From the NCBI RefSeq assembly GCF_014199955.1, contig NZ_JACHOQ010000011.1:1-64000 (forward strand): a stretch of 64,000 bases of DNA. Reading direction: 5' to 3'. This DNA comes from Brevundimonas aurantiaca. Its GTDB lineage: Bacteria > Pseudomonadota > Alphaproteobacteria > Caulobacterales > Caulobacteraceae. The notes under the pieces are model-generated. The model worked only from the letters and a program-made list of their open reading frames with translations, was not told the origin of the DNA and ran no database searches. Shown here piece by piece: positions 53,329 to 62,752 of this stretch; the first letter of the stretch is position 1, and each line of letters opens with the position of its first letter. The translations under genes and the position numbers were made by a program.

Positions 53329-53808
53329 CTAGAGGATTTGCAGACCCGGAATACGGATCGAGCCGCTGACGATGGTGCAGTTGCGACCGCCGGCGTTCAC
53401 GGGGGGCAGGACGTTGTTGTTGAAGGTCGCCGTGCTGGTCGCATTGTTCCAGGCGACCACCACCGTGCCGTAGCAGGGATCGTTGGCCACGGTGTTGGCG
53501 CCGATGGTCAGGGCGATCGAGGTGGTCGATCCCGGCACCACGGCCGCGCTCCAAGCGCCGGACGGCGCAACGGCCAAGCAGGCGATGCCGCCGGGCGAGA
53601 TGCTGCGAGTCGGGATGGGCGCGCTGGTCGCGCTCAGCGGGCTTGCGGTGATGGAGACGTTGCAGGTGACGCTGATCGTTTGCGACAGGGTCACAGAACC
53701 CGATCCGGATACGCTGCCCGAGCTGGGCGAGAAGGATTGGGCGAAGCTGGGGGAAGCGACGGCGACGGAAGCGAGCGCCGCAGCTGCGATGGAAAGCATC
53801 TTGATCAT
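53329..53808 (-). CDS. Small secreted protein of unknown function
   Basis: 159 residues. The ATG at 53808 has GGGAGGA in ideal spacing and gives a signal peptide (MIKMLSIAAAALASVAVASPSFAQ); an upstream ATG at 53862 would spoil this. The mature part is Ser/Thr/Ala-rich beta-type sequence with four cysteines (VTCNVSI, IACLAVAP, NDPCYGTVV, GRNCTIV), probably two disulfides. It resembles PraB-like secreted proteins, though I cannot confirm that. It has its own strong terminator, suggesting high expression. Confidence 0.75.
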   Translation of the reverse strand: MIKMLSIAAAALASVAVASPSFAQSFSPSSGSVSGSGSVTLSQTISVTCNVSITASPLSATSAPIPTRSISPGGIACLAVAPSGAWSAAVVPGSTTSIALTIGANTVANDPCYGTVVVAWNNATSTATFNNNVLPPVNAGGRNCTIVSGSIRIPGLQIL

Positions 53809-53948
53809 GGTAGTCCTCCCTTTGAGTGGGTCCTTGGTTGGACCCGTTGAGCGTGTGTTCACCCGCTAGGGGCGATGTACTTACAACGCGGAAGGTAGGT
53901 CGGAGTCAAGGAGAAATACGTATATTTTTCAGTGATATAAAACGACAT

Positions 53949-53990
53949 AAGGCCGTCCTGTCGGCGTCTCTTGACGTCGGGGACGGCCTT
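53949..53990 (-). terminator. Probable terminator after the long TonB receptor gene
   Basis: AAGGCCGTCC at 53949-53958 pairs perfectly with GGACGGCCTT at 53981-53990. On the minus strand a T-rich, interrupted stretch follows. It lies 36 bases beyond the stop of the gene ending at 54026. Confidence 0.6.
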
Positions 53991-54025
53991 ACAGGGTGGC
54001 CGGGAAGACCGGCCTGACGTCAGCC

Positions 54026-57000
54026 TCAGAACGACTTGGTCAGCCGCACGGCGAACAGCCGCGGGTCCAGGGTGAAGACATTGGTCGTCAGCCCGGTGTC
54101 GTCCGAGTTGGTGAAGGCGTCGACGATGGGCGCATCGTCGAAGACGTTCTTGACATAGGCCTGGAGCTTCAGGCCCCGCGCCTCATTGGTCAGGGACACC
54201 GACAGGTTCAGATTGTCCCAGCCCTCCAGCCGGTCGTATTCGGTGTTGTAGACGCGGAAGAAGCTCTCGCCCTGGCGATAATAGTCGCCGCGCAGCGTCA
54301 GGTCCCAATCGCCCAGGAACCAGCTGTACTGGGCCCCGATGTTGGCGGTCCAGTTGGGCGAGTTGGGCAGTTCGTTGCCGCCCAGGTCGGCCTCGAAACC
54401 CCGTCCGCCGTTCGGCGCCTCGGTCAAGGGATCATAGGTGAAGCCGTAGAGCGCCCAGAAGGGAAGGATGGAGTTGAAGTTGGGGTTGAAGGTGCCGAAC
54501 CGCGACGAGCCGGCGCACAGGGCGCTCAGCGCCAGATTGGCCGCATCGGGTCCGAAAGCGCTGTTGAGGATGGTTTCAGCATAGGCGCGCGGGGCGATGC
54601 AGTTCGACGGCACCTGGATCCAGGGACGGATGGTGATCCAGTCGGGGTCGCCTTGGGTGCGGTCCATGACGTTGATGGACCGCTCGCCGTCGGCGATGCG
54701 GGACTTCAGATAGCCGAGATTGCCGTCGATCTGGAAACTGGGCGTCGGCCGGTAGACCGCTTCAAGCTCCAGACCCCAGATTTCAGCGTCGAAATTCTCA
54801 TTCAATGAGATGCGATCGACGATCTGGGAAACCTGATAGTCCTTGTAATCATAGTAGAAACCGGTCGCATTCAGCCGCAGCGCCCCGTCCATCAGCGTAT
54901 TCTTGGCGCCGATTTCGAAGGCGTTGACGTATTCGGGATCAAAGGTGCTGGCCAGGGGCTGGTACTGGACGACCTTGGGGTCCAGCTCCAGGCGAGGCGG
55001 ATTGGTGCCGCCCCCCTTATAGCCGCGGGAGAAGGAGGCGTAGACTAGGGTGTCGTCGGTGAAGGACAGATCGGGTGTCCAATCCAGCACGATCCGGCCG
55101 GTGACCGCCTCCCACTTCTGTTCGATGTCCGGCAGGGCGTAATAGCCCCGACGCACGAATCCGCCCGACCCCGGACCGGACCCGCCGCCGAGCGGCGCGC
55201 CCAGCAGCAGCTGGCTGGGATAGGGTGTCGTGTCCTTGCGGTCCTCGGTATAGCGCAGGCCGGTCGTCAGCCGCAGTTCCGGCGTCAGGTCCCAATAGCC
55301 TTCGCCGAAGACGGCCCAGGAGCGGGTGTGGACGACGTTCTTGCTGCGGAAATAGTTGTGACCTTCGCCGTTGATTTCGCTCAGCGGATTGGGGTCGACA
55401 TAGACGCATTCGAACACGCGATCGTCATCGCAGGGTACGGTTTGCGAACTTCCGTCCGGACCCAGCTCGAAGTTGTAGAAATATTCGGCGAGGTAGGAGA
55501 AGGTGTTGTTGAAAACGTAGTAATCGTCCTGCGACTTGAAGTCCAAATAGTTGGCGCCGAGGCTGAAGTTGAAATCGCCCGCCATGTCGGACTGAAGGCG
55601 GAACTCCTGATACCATTGTCGATTGTCGGACTGGCTGATGTCGGCCGACAGGATCCGGTTTGACGGCCCCAGTTGCGGATCGGTGTAGACGCCGCCGGGC
55701 GCGGCCGGCGACGGAATCAGGTCGCCGAAGAAATCGAACACCTGGCTGCTGTCCGAGAAGGCGGGGTTGGAGACGTAGCGCGCATAGTCCTGCGACGCAT
55801 AATAGTCGTCCTTGGCGTAGGCGGTCTGTGAGAACAGGGTCAGGGTGTCGGTCAGGTCGAATTCGAGATTGACCTGGACGACGTCGTTCTCGGCCCGGAA
55901 GACGGGATCGTAGTTGGTGGCGATCTCACGCAGGTCTCGCGACTGCACGACGCCCTCATAGGGGTCGAAGCCCTGTGGGATCGGATAGACGCTGGCGCCG
56001 TTTGCGTCGAAGCCGCCCAGGCTGAAGAAACCGGACAGCAGCCGGATCGGCCCGAAGGAACCACCGTTGGGCGCCCCATAGGCGGCGTCGGAATACAGTG
56101 AACCCGGCAGACAGCCCTGGCTCAACTGATCTTGATTGTAAGGGGTGGTGATCGTCGCCGATCCGACCTGGGTCGGACCCGGATCGGTGGTGCACAGCTG
56201 TTTGCCGGTGCGGGAGCGGTGGTCGTCTTCCTCGAAATGCTCCCAGATCGCATTGGCGCGGAACCGCGCCGTCGGCTCCCACCGGGCCGACAGACGGGTG
56301 GTGAACAGGTCGCGGTCGTTCACATGGGTGTCGTTGAAGCTGTTGTAGTCGAAGCCGTCGCGCTGGGTGAAGCCGAAGGCGCCGCGCACGGCGAACGTAT
56401 CGCCGAAGGGGACGTTGAGCATGGCCTGGCCGCGCCGGCTGTCATAGTTGCCCAGTTCCCCGGCCGCGAAGCCCTCCGACCGGAACTTGGGCAGTTCGGG
56501 GAACATGTTGACGACCCCGCCGGTGGCGTTGCGGCCGTAAAGCGTACCCTGCGGCCCGCGCAGCACCTCTACCCGGGCGACGTCCAGATACTCCTGCTCG
56601 AACAGGCGGTTGCGGATCAGGGGAGTGTTGTTGAAGCTGACGGCCACGGCCGGGTCGCTGGAGGCGGACACCGCCTTGGTCCCGATCCCTCGGATCGAGA
56701 AGTTGTACATGCTGAAGTTGGACTTGGAGAAGGACACGTTCGGCACGGCGCGCAGCAGTTCCGATCCCCCCTCGATCTGGCGCGATTCCAGGGCCTCGGC
56801 CGACAGGGCCGAGACGGCGATGGGCACGTCCTGAACGGACTGTTCGCGCTTCTGGGCGGTCACGATGATGTCGTCCACCACGGCGGGCGCGGCCTGCGGC
56901 GACTGACCGGCCTGCGGCGCTGGAGCTGCGGGCGGCGTCGTCTGGGCCAGGGCGGGCGCCCCGGCCATCAGCAGGGCTGTGGCGGAGACCGAGAGCGCAA

Positions 57001-57031
57001 GGCGCGCGCGAGTGCGGACGGCTGAAACCAT
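54026..57031 (-). CDS. TonB-dependent receptor
   Basis: 1001 residues from the ATG at 57031, preceded by AGGGAGGATC. Signal peptide, a Pro/Ala/Gln linker, TonB box-like DDIIVTAQKREQSVQDVPIAVSALSAEAL, plug (LRAVPNVSFSKSNFSMYNFSIRGIG, VARVEVLRGPQGTLYGRNATGGVVNM) and a barrel ending AVRLTKSF. This type is common for terpenoid, steroid, catechol or sugar uptake in sphingomonads and Caulobacterales. It is divergent from an FAD-dependent dehydrogenase related to ketosteroid dehydrogenases, which hints at a terpenoid-like ligand. Confidence 0.92.
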   Translation of the reverse strand: MVSAVRTRARLALSVSATALLMAGAPALAQTTPPAAPAPQAGQSPQAAPAVVDDIIVTAQKREQSVQDVPIAVSALSAEALESRQIEGGSELLRAVPNVSFSKSNFSMYNFSIRGIGTKAVSASSDPAVAVSFNNTPLIRNRLFEQEYLDVARVEVLRGPQGTLYGRNATGGVVNMFPELPKFRSEGFAAGELGNYDSRRGQAMLNVPFGDTFAVRGAFGFTQRDGFDYNSFNDTHVNDRDLFTTRLSARWEPTARFRANAIWEHFEEDDHRSRTGKQLCTTDPGPTQVGSATITTPYNQDQLSQGCLPGSLYSDAAYGAPNGGSFGPIRLLSGFFSLGGFDANGASVYPIPQGFDPYEGVVQSRDLREIATNYDPVFRAENDVVQVNLEFDLTDTLTLFSQTAYAKDDYYASQDYARYVSNPAFSDSSQVFDFFGDLIPSPAAPGGVYTDPQLGPSNRILSADISQSDNRQWYQEFRLQSDMAGDFNFSLGANYLDFKSQDDYYVFNNTFSYLAEYFYNFELGPDGSSQTVPCDDDRVFECVYVDPNPLSEINGEGHNYFRSKNVVHTRSWAVFGEGYWDLTPELRLTTGLRYTEDRKDTTPYPSQLLLGAPLGGGSGPGSGGFVRRGYYALPDIEQKWEAVTGRIVLDWTPDLSFTDDTLVYASFSRGYKGGGTNPPRLELDPKVVQYQPLASTFDPEYVNAFEIGAKNTLMDGALRLNATGFYYDYKDYQVSQIVDRISLNENFDAEIWGLELEAVYRPTPSFQIDGNLGYLKSRIADGERSINVMDRTQGDPDWITIRPWIQVPSNCIAPRAYAETILNSAFGPDAANLALSALCAGSSRFGTFNPNFNSILPFWALYGFTYDPLTEAPNGGRGFEADLGGNELPNSPNWTANIGAQYSWFLGDWDLTLRGDYYRQGESFFRVYNTEYDRLEGWDNLNLSVSLTNEARGLKLQAYVKNVFDDAPIVDAFTNSDDTGLTTNVFTLDPRLFAVRLTKSF

Positions 57032-57157
57032 GTGATCCTCCCTGAGCACGCCGGGCTGAGACGGCGTCCTGATGTGCGTTTCCTCCCGCCTGATGTTTCC
57101 GCTCGACGGGGCGGGGCCACCGGCGGTTGTCGCCAGCTTCGCACTACTCACTCTCAT

Positions 57158-57173
57158 GTCAATACCTATTGAC
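57158..57173. promoter_or_regulatory. Perfect palindrome between TonB receptor and FAD dehydrogenase genes
   Basis: GTCAATA at 57158-57164 and TATTGAC at 57167-57173 form a 16-base perfect inverted repeat with a CC centre, in the A/T-rich middle of a 225-base divergent control region. This is the size and symmetry of a TetR-type operator. A TetR gene lies 3 kb away at 60226. Confidence 0.6.
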
Positions 57174-57256
57174 AATGATGTCGGTTGACGGCCATCCGCA
57201 GACGGTGCGATTTCAGACTTTCGCGAGGGCTGAGGGCGCGGATCAGGAGGGACGAA

Positions 57257-58927
57257 ATGGACTGTGACGCCATAGTCGTCGGGGCGGGCCTGGCCGGCCT
57301 GGTCGCCGCCAATGAACTGGTCCAGGCCGGGCGCAGGGTGGCGGTGGTGGATCAGGAGAACGCCGCCAATCTGGGCGGTCAGGCCTTCTGGTCCTTCGGC
57401 GGCCTGTTTCTGGTGGACAGCCCCGAACAGCGGCGTCTGGGGGTGCGCGACAGTTTCGACCTGGCCTGGTCCGACTGGCGCGGCAGCGCCGGCTGGGACC
57501 GGCTGGACGGCGCCCTGGCCGAGGACGAATGGGCCGCCCGCTGGGGCCGGGCCTATGTCGAGTTCGCCGCCGGCGAAAAGCGCGACTGGCTGCGCCGCCA
57601 TGGAATCCGCCTCACCCCCATGGTCGGCTGGGCCGAACGGGGCGACGGCCGGGCCCAGGGGCACGGCAACTCCGTCCCGCGTTTTCATGTGCCCTGGGGC
57701 ACGGGGACGGGCGTCAGCGGTCCTTTCGCCGCCCGCGCCCTGGAGGCCCAGACCCAGGGGCGGCTGACCTTTCACTTCCGCAGTCGGGTGGATCAGCTGA
57801 TCGTCGAGGCCGGCCGCGTGACCGGCGTGGCGGGCGTCCGCCTGGCGCCCAGCGAGGCTCCGCGGGGCGCGGCCTCCAGCCGCGAGGTCGTGGGCGATTT
57901 CACCCTGCGGGCGCCGTCGGTCCTGATCGCCACCGGCGGCATCGGCGGGAACCACGACAAGGTGCGCCGCTTCTGGCCCAAACGGCTGGGACGGCCGCCG
58001 CGGACGATGGTCACGGGCGTGCCCGCCTATGTCGACGGACGGGGGTTGGACATCGCCGAGGCGGCGGGCGCCCGCCTCGTGAACCGGGACCGGATGTGGC
58101 ACTATGTCGAGGGGCTGCGGAACTGGAACCCGATCTGGCCCGGACACGGCATCCGCATCCTGCCCGGCCCCTCGTCCCTGTGGCTGGACGCCCTGGGGCG
58201 GCGACTGCCTTTCCCCGCCCTGCCGGGCTATGACACCCTGTCCACCCTGCGCTATCTGCGCACCACGCCGGACCTGGCTGAGCACGACCATTCCTGGTTC
58301 ATCCTGACCCAGTCGATCATCGAAAAGGAGTTCGCCCTTTCAGGGTCGGAGCAGAACGGCGACATCACCTCGGGCGACTGGCTGCGGGTGCTGAAGACGC
58401 GGCTGGGCAAGGGCGCCTCGCCCGAGGTCGAGGCCTTCAAGGCCAGGGGGGCGGACTTCGTGGTGGCCCGGGATCTGGAGACCCTGGTGGCGGGCATGAA
58501 CGCCCTGACGCCGACGCCCCTGCTGAAGGCCGAGGCGGTGCGGCGGGTGGTGGAGGCGCGCGACGCCCAGATGGCCAACCCCTTCGCCAAGGATCTGCAG
58601 GTCCAGGGGGTCCACAACGCCCGCCGCTATCTGGGCGACCGGCTGGCGCGGGTGGCGAAACCGCACCGTCTGCTGGACCCGGCGGCCGGCCCCCTGATCG
58701 GGGTCAAGCTGAGCGTTCTGACGCGCAAGAGCCTGGGCGGGGTGCAGACGGATCTGGACAGCCGGGTGTTGCGGGCCGACGGAACGGTGCTGGAGGGTCT
58801 CTATGCGGCGGGCGAGGCGGCGGGGTTCGGCGGCGGGGGCGCCCACGGTTACAACGCCCTGGAGGGCACCTTCCTGGGCGGCTGCCTGTTCACCGGACGG
58901 GCGGCGGGACGGGCCATGGCGGGCTGA
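57257..58927 (+). CDS. FAD-binding dehydrogenase, ketosteroid-dehydrogenase-like
   Basis: 556 residues. N-terminal FAD motif DAIVVGAGLAGLVAANELVQAGRRVAVVDQE, then GGQAFWSFGGLFLV. The C-terminus carries GLYAAGEAAGFGGGGAHGYNALEGTFLGGCLFTGRAAGR, as in fumarate reductase/3-ketosteroid delta1-dehydrogenase relatives. It belongs to the predicted oxidoreductase branch whose substrate is not settled. ATG at 57257 with CAGGAGGG upstream. The divergent receptor and nearby TetR and Coq4 genes suggest a lipid or terpenoid substrate. Confidence 0.87.
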   Translation: MDCDAIVVGAGLAGLVAANELVQAGRRVAVVDQENAANLGGQAFWSFGGLFLVDSPEQRRLGVRDSFDLAWSDWRGSAGWDRLDGALAEDEWAARWGRAYVEFAAGEKRDWLRRHGIRLTPMVGWAERGDGRAQGHGNSVPRFHVPWGTGTGVSGPFAARALEAQTQGRLTFHFRSRVDQLIVEAGRVTGVAGVRLAPSEAPRGAASSREVVGDFTLRAPSVLIATGGIGGNHDKVRRFWPKRLGRPPRTMVTGVPAYVDGRGLDIAEAAGARLVNRDRMWHYVEGLRNWNPIWPGHGIRILPGPSSLWLDALGRRLPFPALPGYDTLSTLRYLRTTPDLAEHDHSWFILTQSIIEKEFALSGSEQNGDITSGDWLRVLKTRLGKGASPEVEAFKARGADFVVARDLETLVAGMNALTPTPLLKAEAVRRVVEARDAQMANPFAKDLQVQGVHNARRYLGDRLARVAKPHRLLDPAAGPLIGVKLSVLTRKSLGGVQTDLDSRVLRADGTVLEGLYAAGEAAGFGGGGAHGYNALEGTFLGGCLFTGRAAGRAMAG

Positions 58928-58928
58928 T

Positions 58929-59381
58929 CTAAGGCAGCCGGGTCCAGGTCTGGGTGCGGCACAGAAGGGGGGCGATACAGCCGCGCACCGCCAATCGGCC
59001 GCCCTCCATCAGGGTCAGGGTTCCGCGAGAGGCGCGCTGGCCGCTGTCCGGGTCATAGAGGGGGCCGCCAGACCAGGTCGTGGGGCCGCCGGTGAAACCG
59101 TCCAGAACGCGCAGCCCCCTGAGCGGCCGGCTCCGCAAGTCCGGGTCGCGGTTGCGCACATCGGTCTGATCGGGGTTCCGACGCAGGGGGGCGGCGTCCA
59201 CCACTCGGCCGCACAGGGCGGCGCCGCAGCGGTGGATTTCGACCACCCCGCCCTGGGCGGCGGTGCGCCACCGTCCAAGCAGCGGACTGTCCTGGGCCGA
59301 GGCCGGAGCGGCGGCCATCACCACTCCAGTCAGGACCCCGCCGGCCAGGGTCAGGGCGGCGGGCCAGGTCGGGCGACGCAT
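58929..59381 (-). CDS. DUF2147 secreted protein
   Basis: 150 residues with signal peptide. GRWRTAAQGGVVEIHRCGAALCGRVVDA and a closing LAVRGCIAPLLCRTQTWTRLP match the DUF2147 family of small periplasmic beta-barrel proteins. Its ATG overlaps the Coq4 gene stop by one base (TGATG), so both are one operon. It is convergent with the FAD dehydrogenase, one base apart. Confidence 0.85.
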   Translation of the reverse strand: MRRPTWPAALTLAGGVLTGVVMAAAPASAQDSPLLGRWRTAAQGGVVEIHRCGAALCGRVVDAAPLRRNPDQTDVRNRDPDLRSRPLRGLRVLDGFTGGPTTWSGGPLYDPDSGQRASRGTLTLMEGGRLAVRGCIAPLLCRTQTWTRLP

Positions 59382-60166
59382 CAGCCCCGGACCAGCAGGC
59401 GGTTGCGGACCTCGACCGGGATGCGGTCGTAGAGGGTCGGCCCTCCCAGGCCCAGCCGCGCGCGCGCCTGATCCAGCGGCTCAGACATCAGGGCCTCATA
59501 GTCCAGGGCCGGCAGCCAGGCCGCCTTCCGCCCCCGGCGCCACGCCTCGAAGACGGCGGGGGCGCAGGGATAGCCGGTGCGGGCCTTGGTCATTTCGACG
59601 GCGGCGCCGATGGCGATCAGGCCGAAACCCTTGCTGCCCGTCTGAGGCAGGGACAGGGCGACCACGCAGGCCTCGCCCAGGGCGTCCGTGCGATAGCCGG
59701 CCAGGATGTGCCACAGGTCATGGATGTCGCGCAGGCGCCGGGCGTACCAGGCGTAGGGATGGGCCGCCTCTATTTCGCTGTCGGCCACCTTGCGGCTCTC
59801 GTTCGCCAGGCCGTAGGCCGACAGATTGCGCTCGTCGATGAAGTCCAGATAGGCGCGGCCCACCGATCCGGCGGGCATGGATTCCAGCCAGGGCCGGTCG
59901 TGCAGCCGGTCCGCCAGCTCGACCATCTTGAAGGCCTGGCGCGCGCCCTCGGGCGTCTCCAGCATCCGCATATAGCCGCGCCGCACCGAGTTCCCAGCCA
60001 GGGCGTTCATGATCTCGAACACCTGGGTGGTGTCTTCCTTGTTCGCGATCAGGCGGCGCAGGGCGCGAAAAGCCCGGCCGATCTCGATCCGCCGGGGGCG
60101 CCCCATGCCGTCAGCGCGGGGCCGCGCATCGACCAGGGCGTCGTCCATCATCAGTTCAGCCGTCAC
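59381..60166 (-). CDS. Coq4-family protein
   Basis: 261 residues. The Coq4 metal motif is intact: HDLWH followed after eleven residues by E (RRLRDIHDLWHILAGYRTDALGEACV). In eukaryotes Coq4 acts in coenzyme Q assembly and removes the C1 carboxylate from the ring; bacterial homologues are mostly uncharacterised. It is divergent from a TetR regulator with 59 bases between, which carries a palindrome. Confidence 0.87.
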   Translation of the reverse strand: MTAELMMDDALVDARPRADGMGRPRRIEIGRAFRALRRLIANKEDTTQVFEIMNALAGNSVRRGYMRMLETPEGARQAFKMVELADRLHDRPWLESMPAGSVGRAYLDFIDERNLSAYGLANESRKVADSEIEAAHPYAWYARRLRDIHDLWHILAGYRTDALGEACVVALSLPQTGSKGFGLIAIGAAVEMTKARTGYPCAPAVFEAWRRGRKAAWLPALDYEALMSEPLDQARARLGLGGPTLYDRIPVEVRNRLLVRG

Positions 60167-60203
60167 TTGCTCTCTCCGGGCGCTGAGCTTAACCAGTGCT
60201 ATC

Positions 60204-60215
60204 TACATGGATGTA
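60204..60215. promoter_or_regulatory. Palindrome in the coq4-like/tetR control region
   Basis: TACAT at 60204-60208 and ATGTA at 60211-60215 form an inverted repeat around GG, midway between the divergent starts. It is a reasonable operator for the adjacent TetR protein. Confidence 0.45.
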
Positions 60216-60225
60216 ACTAACAACA

Positions 60226-60840
60226 ATGTCAATAGAGCGCGTCCGTCGCCGTCGTCGCACCCCTGAAGAAGCCCGCCTGGAGGTCCTGGCTTGCGCCCGT
60301 GCGCGCTTGCTGGCCGGGGGGCCGGACTCCGTCACCCTGAAGGCCGTCGCCGACGACCTGGGCATGACCCACGCCAATCTGATCCACCATTTCGGCTCGG
60401 CCGAGGGGCTTCAATCGGCCCTGATGGGGTCGATGGTGGCGGATCTGTCGAACGCCCTGGACGCCGCCATCGCCAGGCTGCGCACCGACGAAGGGGCGCC
60501 GCTGGAGCTGATCAACGCCGTCTTCGACGCCTTTGCGGAAGGCGGGGCGGGCAAGCTGGCCGCCTGGATCGTGCTGAAGGGCGACCTGACCCATCTGGAG
60601 CCGGTCCGGGCGGCTGTGAACGGTCTGGTCGAGGCCATCCGCGACAAGCTGGGCGATCCCCTGACCGCCTCGCCCAAACAGCTGTCCTCGGCGGTTCTGT
60701 TCATCGCCCTCAGCGCCTTCGGCGAGGCCCTGATCGGCCCGCCGCTGCGCGACATGCTGGATCAGGACGAGGAGGCCAGCCGCCAGGTGGTCGCCGGCCT
60801 GCTGCCCTATTTCCTGCTGAAGGCCGAGCGGGGGGAGTAG
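60226..60840 (+). CDS. TetR-family transcriptional regulator
   Basis: 204 residues. The N-terminal helix-turn-helix is ARARLLAGGPDSVTLKAVADDLGMTHANLIHHFGSAEGLQSALM; the rest is the helical ligand-binding domain. It is divergent from the Coq4/DUF2147 operon and probably represses it. Its first codons, ATGTCAATAGAG, repeat the half-site of the palindrome at 57158. It is convergent with the hybrid kinase gene, 4 bases apart. Confidence 0.9.
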   Translation: MSIERVRRRRRTPEEARLEVLACARARLLAGGPDSVTLKAVADDLGMTHANLIHHFGSAEGLQSALMGSMVADLSNALDAAIARLRTDEGAPLELINAVFDAFAEGGAGKLAAWIVLKGDLTHLEPVRAAVNGLVEAIRDKLGDPLTASPKQLSSAVLFIALSAFGEALIGPPLRDMLDQDEEASRQVVAGLLPYFLLKAERGE

Positions 60841-60844
60841 CCGT

Positions 60845-62752
60845 TCAGGCGGCCTGGGACGCCTGTTCCGCCGCCGCCTGAAGCACGGCGCCGACGGTCT
60901 GCAACAGCACGGCGGCGCCGACGGGCTTGCCCAGCACCTCTGCGGCGCCGGCGGCCCGCGCCTCGGCGACTTCGGGACGCGAGACGTTGGCGCTGACGAC
61001 GATCATCGGGGGCGGGCAGGGGTGTTCGGACCGAATCGTCCGCATCGCCGTCAAACCGTCCATCACCGGCATCTGAACGTCCATCAGCACCAGGTCGAAA
61101 TCCATTGTCCGGCTCAGTTCGACCGCTTCCAGCCCGTTCTCGGCGCAGGTGACTTCCGCGCCCGTAGCGGCCAGAACCGCGTTCAGCACCGCCAGATTGG
61201 CGGGATTGTCGTCCACGGCCAAGATGCGGAGGGCGGCGGGCTCCGCATCGGTCGCGGCGGACCTGCCCCCGGGCGTCGACAGCAGAACCGCCGGCGCGCG
61301 CAAGGTCACGCGGCTGCCGACGCCGATCGTGCTCTGGGCGGTCAGTTCGCCGCCAACGGCGCGGGCCAGGCCCTCGGCCAGAGCCAGGCCCAGACCCATG
61401 CCGCCGTGTTTCCGTGTCGCAGTGACGTCGCGCTGATGGAAGGGGCGGACGAGGGCGTCGAAACTGTCGATGTCGAAACCGCAGCCGGTGTCGGCGACGG
61501 TGAAGACCAGGGCGTCGTCTTCGTATTGGACATCCAGAGAAACTGCGCCGGTCTCGGTGAACTTCACCCCATTGGCGACCAGCTGGATCAGGATGCGCTT
61601 CAGGGCGTCGCCGTCGGCCGAAACCTGGACGTCGGCGCCCGCGTCCGGGCCGCTCAGGACGATCGGCCGGTCGCCGATCAGGTCGGCGCATTCCGTCAGC
61701 ACCTCGTCGCACAGGGTCCGCACCGACAGGGGCGACGACTGGGGCGTGAAGCCTCCGCCTTCCAGCTGCGAGAAGTCCAGCAGGGTGGTGATGCGGCGCG
61801 TCACCTCGGCCCCGGCCTGGGCCACGGTCTCCAGCGCCTTGTGGGCCGCCTCGGGCAGGGCGTGTCCGCGCAGCAGTTCCAGCGGCGCCAGGACGCTGTT
61901 CAGCGGCGTGCGCAGTTCATGGCTCAGATTGGCCAGGAAGCGCGACTTGGCCGCGTCGGCGGCGGCGGCGGCGTCGCGCGCGCGGACCAGGGCGGAGACG
62001 TCGAAATTCATCAGCAGCAGGCCGCCGATCGCCCCTTCGGCGTCGCGCCAGGGTATGACCGCCCATTCGAACCACATGTCGACAAGGGCCGAGCGGACGG
62101 GCCCCTCGCTGCTCATCGCCTCTCCGGCGAGGGCGCGGGCGTAGACCTTGGGCCAATCGATCTGGGCCGGGCGCGCCCTGGCCGGCGAGTCCACCCTCTG
62201 TCCGACCATGTCCTGCGCCGGTCGGCCGTAGGTCTTTTCCCAGGCCTGGCTGACGCCGGTCGCCACCAGGTCGGCATCCGTCATGATCAAGGGCACAGGG
62301 CAATGGCGCACGAAGGCGGAGATTACGTCGCGGGCGGATTGGCGTTCCGCCTCGGCGCGCTTTTCGGCCAGGGGCGCTGCCGCCTCATAGGCGCGACGAA
62401 CGGGCGCGCGCGAGACGCACAGTTGAATCAGCGGCCCTTCGGTCCCCTGGGTCTGGGCGGCGCTGACCATGACCGGAATCCGATCGCCGTTGGAGGCGAG
62501 CACATCCAGGGCCAGCTCCTCCAGCCGCCCGCCCATCGCCAGCTCCTGACGAAGCCGCGTCTGAACCATGATCCGGCTGGCGGGCGTCAGATGATCGACC
62601 AGACGGCGATCCTCGGCCTGGTCTCCGGCGTGCAGGTCCAGCAGGTCGGCCAGATAGTCGTTCAGCCACAGCAACCGACCATGGGGATCGACCAGGCCCA
62701 GGCCGCCCGGCGCCTGGCTCAACAGATCCAGCAGGACGGACGGACTTTGCAT
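60845..62752 (-). CDS. PAS hybrid sensor histidine kinase
   Basis: 635 residues without membrane segments. PAS-type sensor regions lie at about 10-125 (VDPHGRLLWLNDYLADLLDL) and 140-255. The kinase has its phosphohistidine H278 in FLANLSHELRTPLN, followed by an ATPase domain (LVANGVKFTETGAVSL, VADTGCGFDID, GGMGLGLALAEGLARAVGG). A C-terminal receiver has D558 in LVLMDVQMPVMDG. Its ATG follows the stop of the RsbQ-like gene with no gap (TAGATG), so the hydrolase likely feeds the PAS domain. Confidence 0.93.
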   Translation of the reverse strand: MQSPSVLLDLLSQAPGGLGLVDPHGRLLWLNDYLADLLDLHAGDQAEDRRLVDHLTPASRIMVQTRLRQELAMGGRLEELALDVLASNGDRIPVMVSAAQTQGTEGPLIQLCVSRAPVRRAYEAAAPLAEKRAEAERQSARDVISAFVRHCPVPLIMTDADLVATGVSQAWEKTYGRPAQDMVGQRVDSPARARPAQIDWPKVYARALAGEAMSSEGPVRSALVDMWFEWAVIPWRDAEGAIGGLLLMNFDVSALVRARDAAAAADAAKSRFLANLSHELRTPLNSVLAPLELLRGHALPEAAHKALETVAQAGAEVTRRITTLLDFSQLEGGGFTPQSSPLSVRTLCDEVLTECADLIGDRPIVLSGPDAGADVQVSADGDALKRILIQLVANGVKFTETGAVSLDVQYEDDALVFTVADTGCGFDIDSFDALVRPFHQRDVTATRKHGGMGLGLALAEGLARAVGGELTAQSTIGVGSRVTLRAPAVLLSTPGGRSAATDAEPAALRILAVDDNPANLAVLNAVLAATGAEVTCAENGLEAVELSRTMDFDLVLMDVQMPVMDGLTAMRTIRSEHPCPPPMIVVSANVSRPEVAEARAAGAAEVLGKPVGAAVLLQTVGAVLQAAAEQASQAA

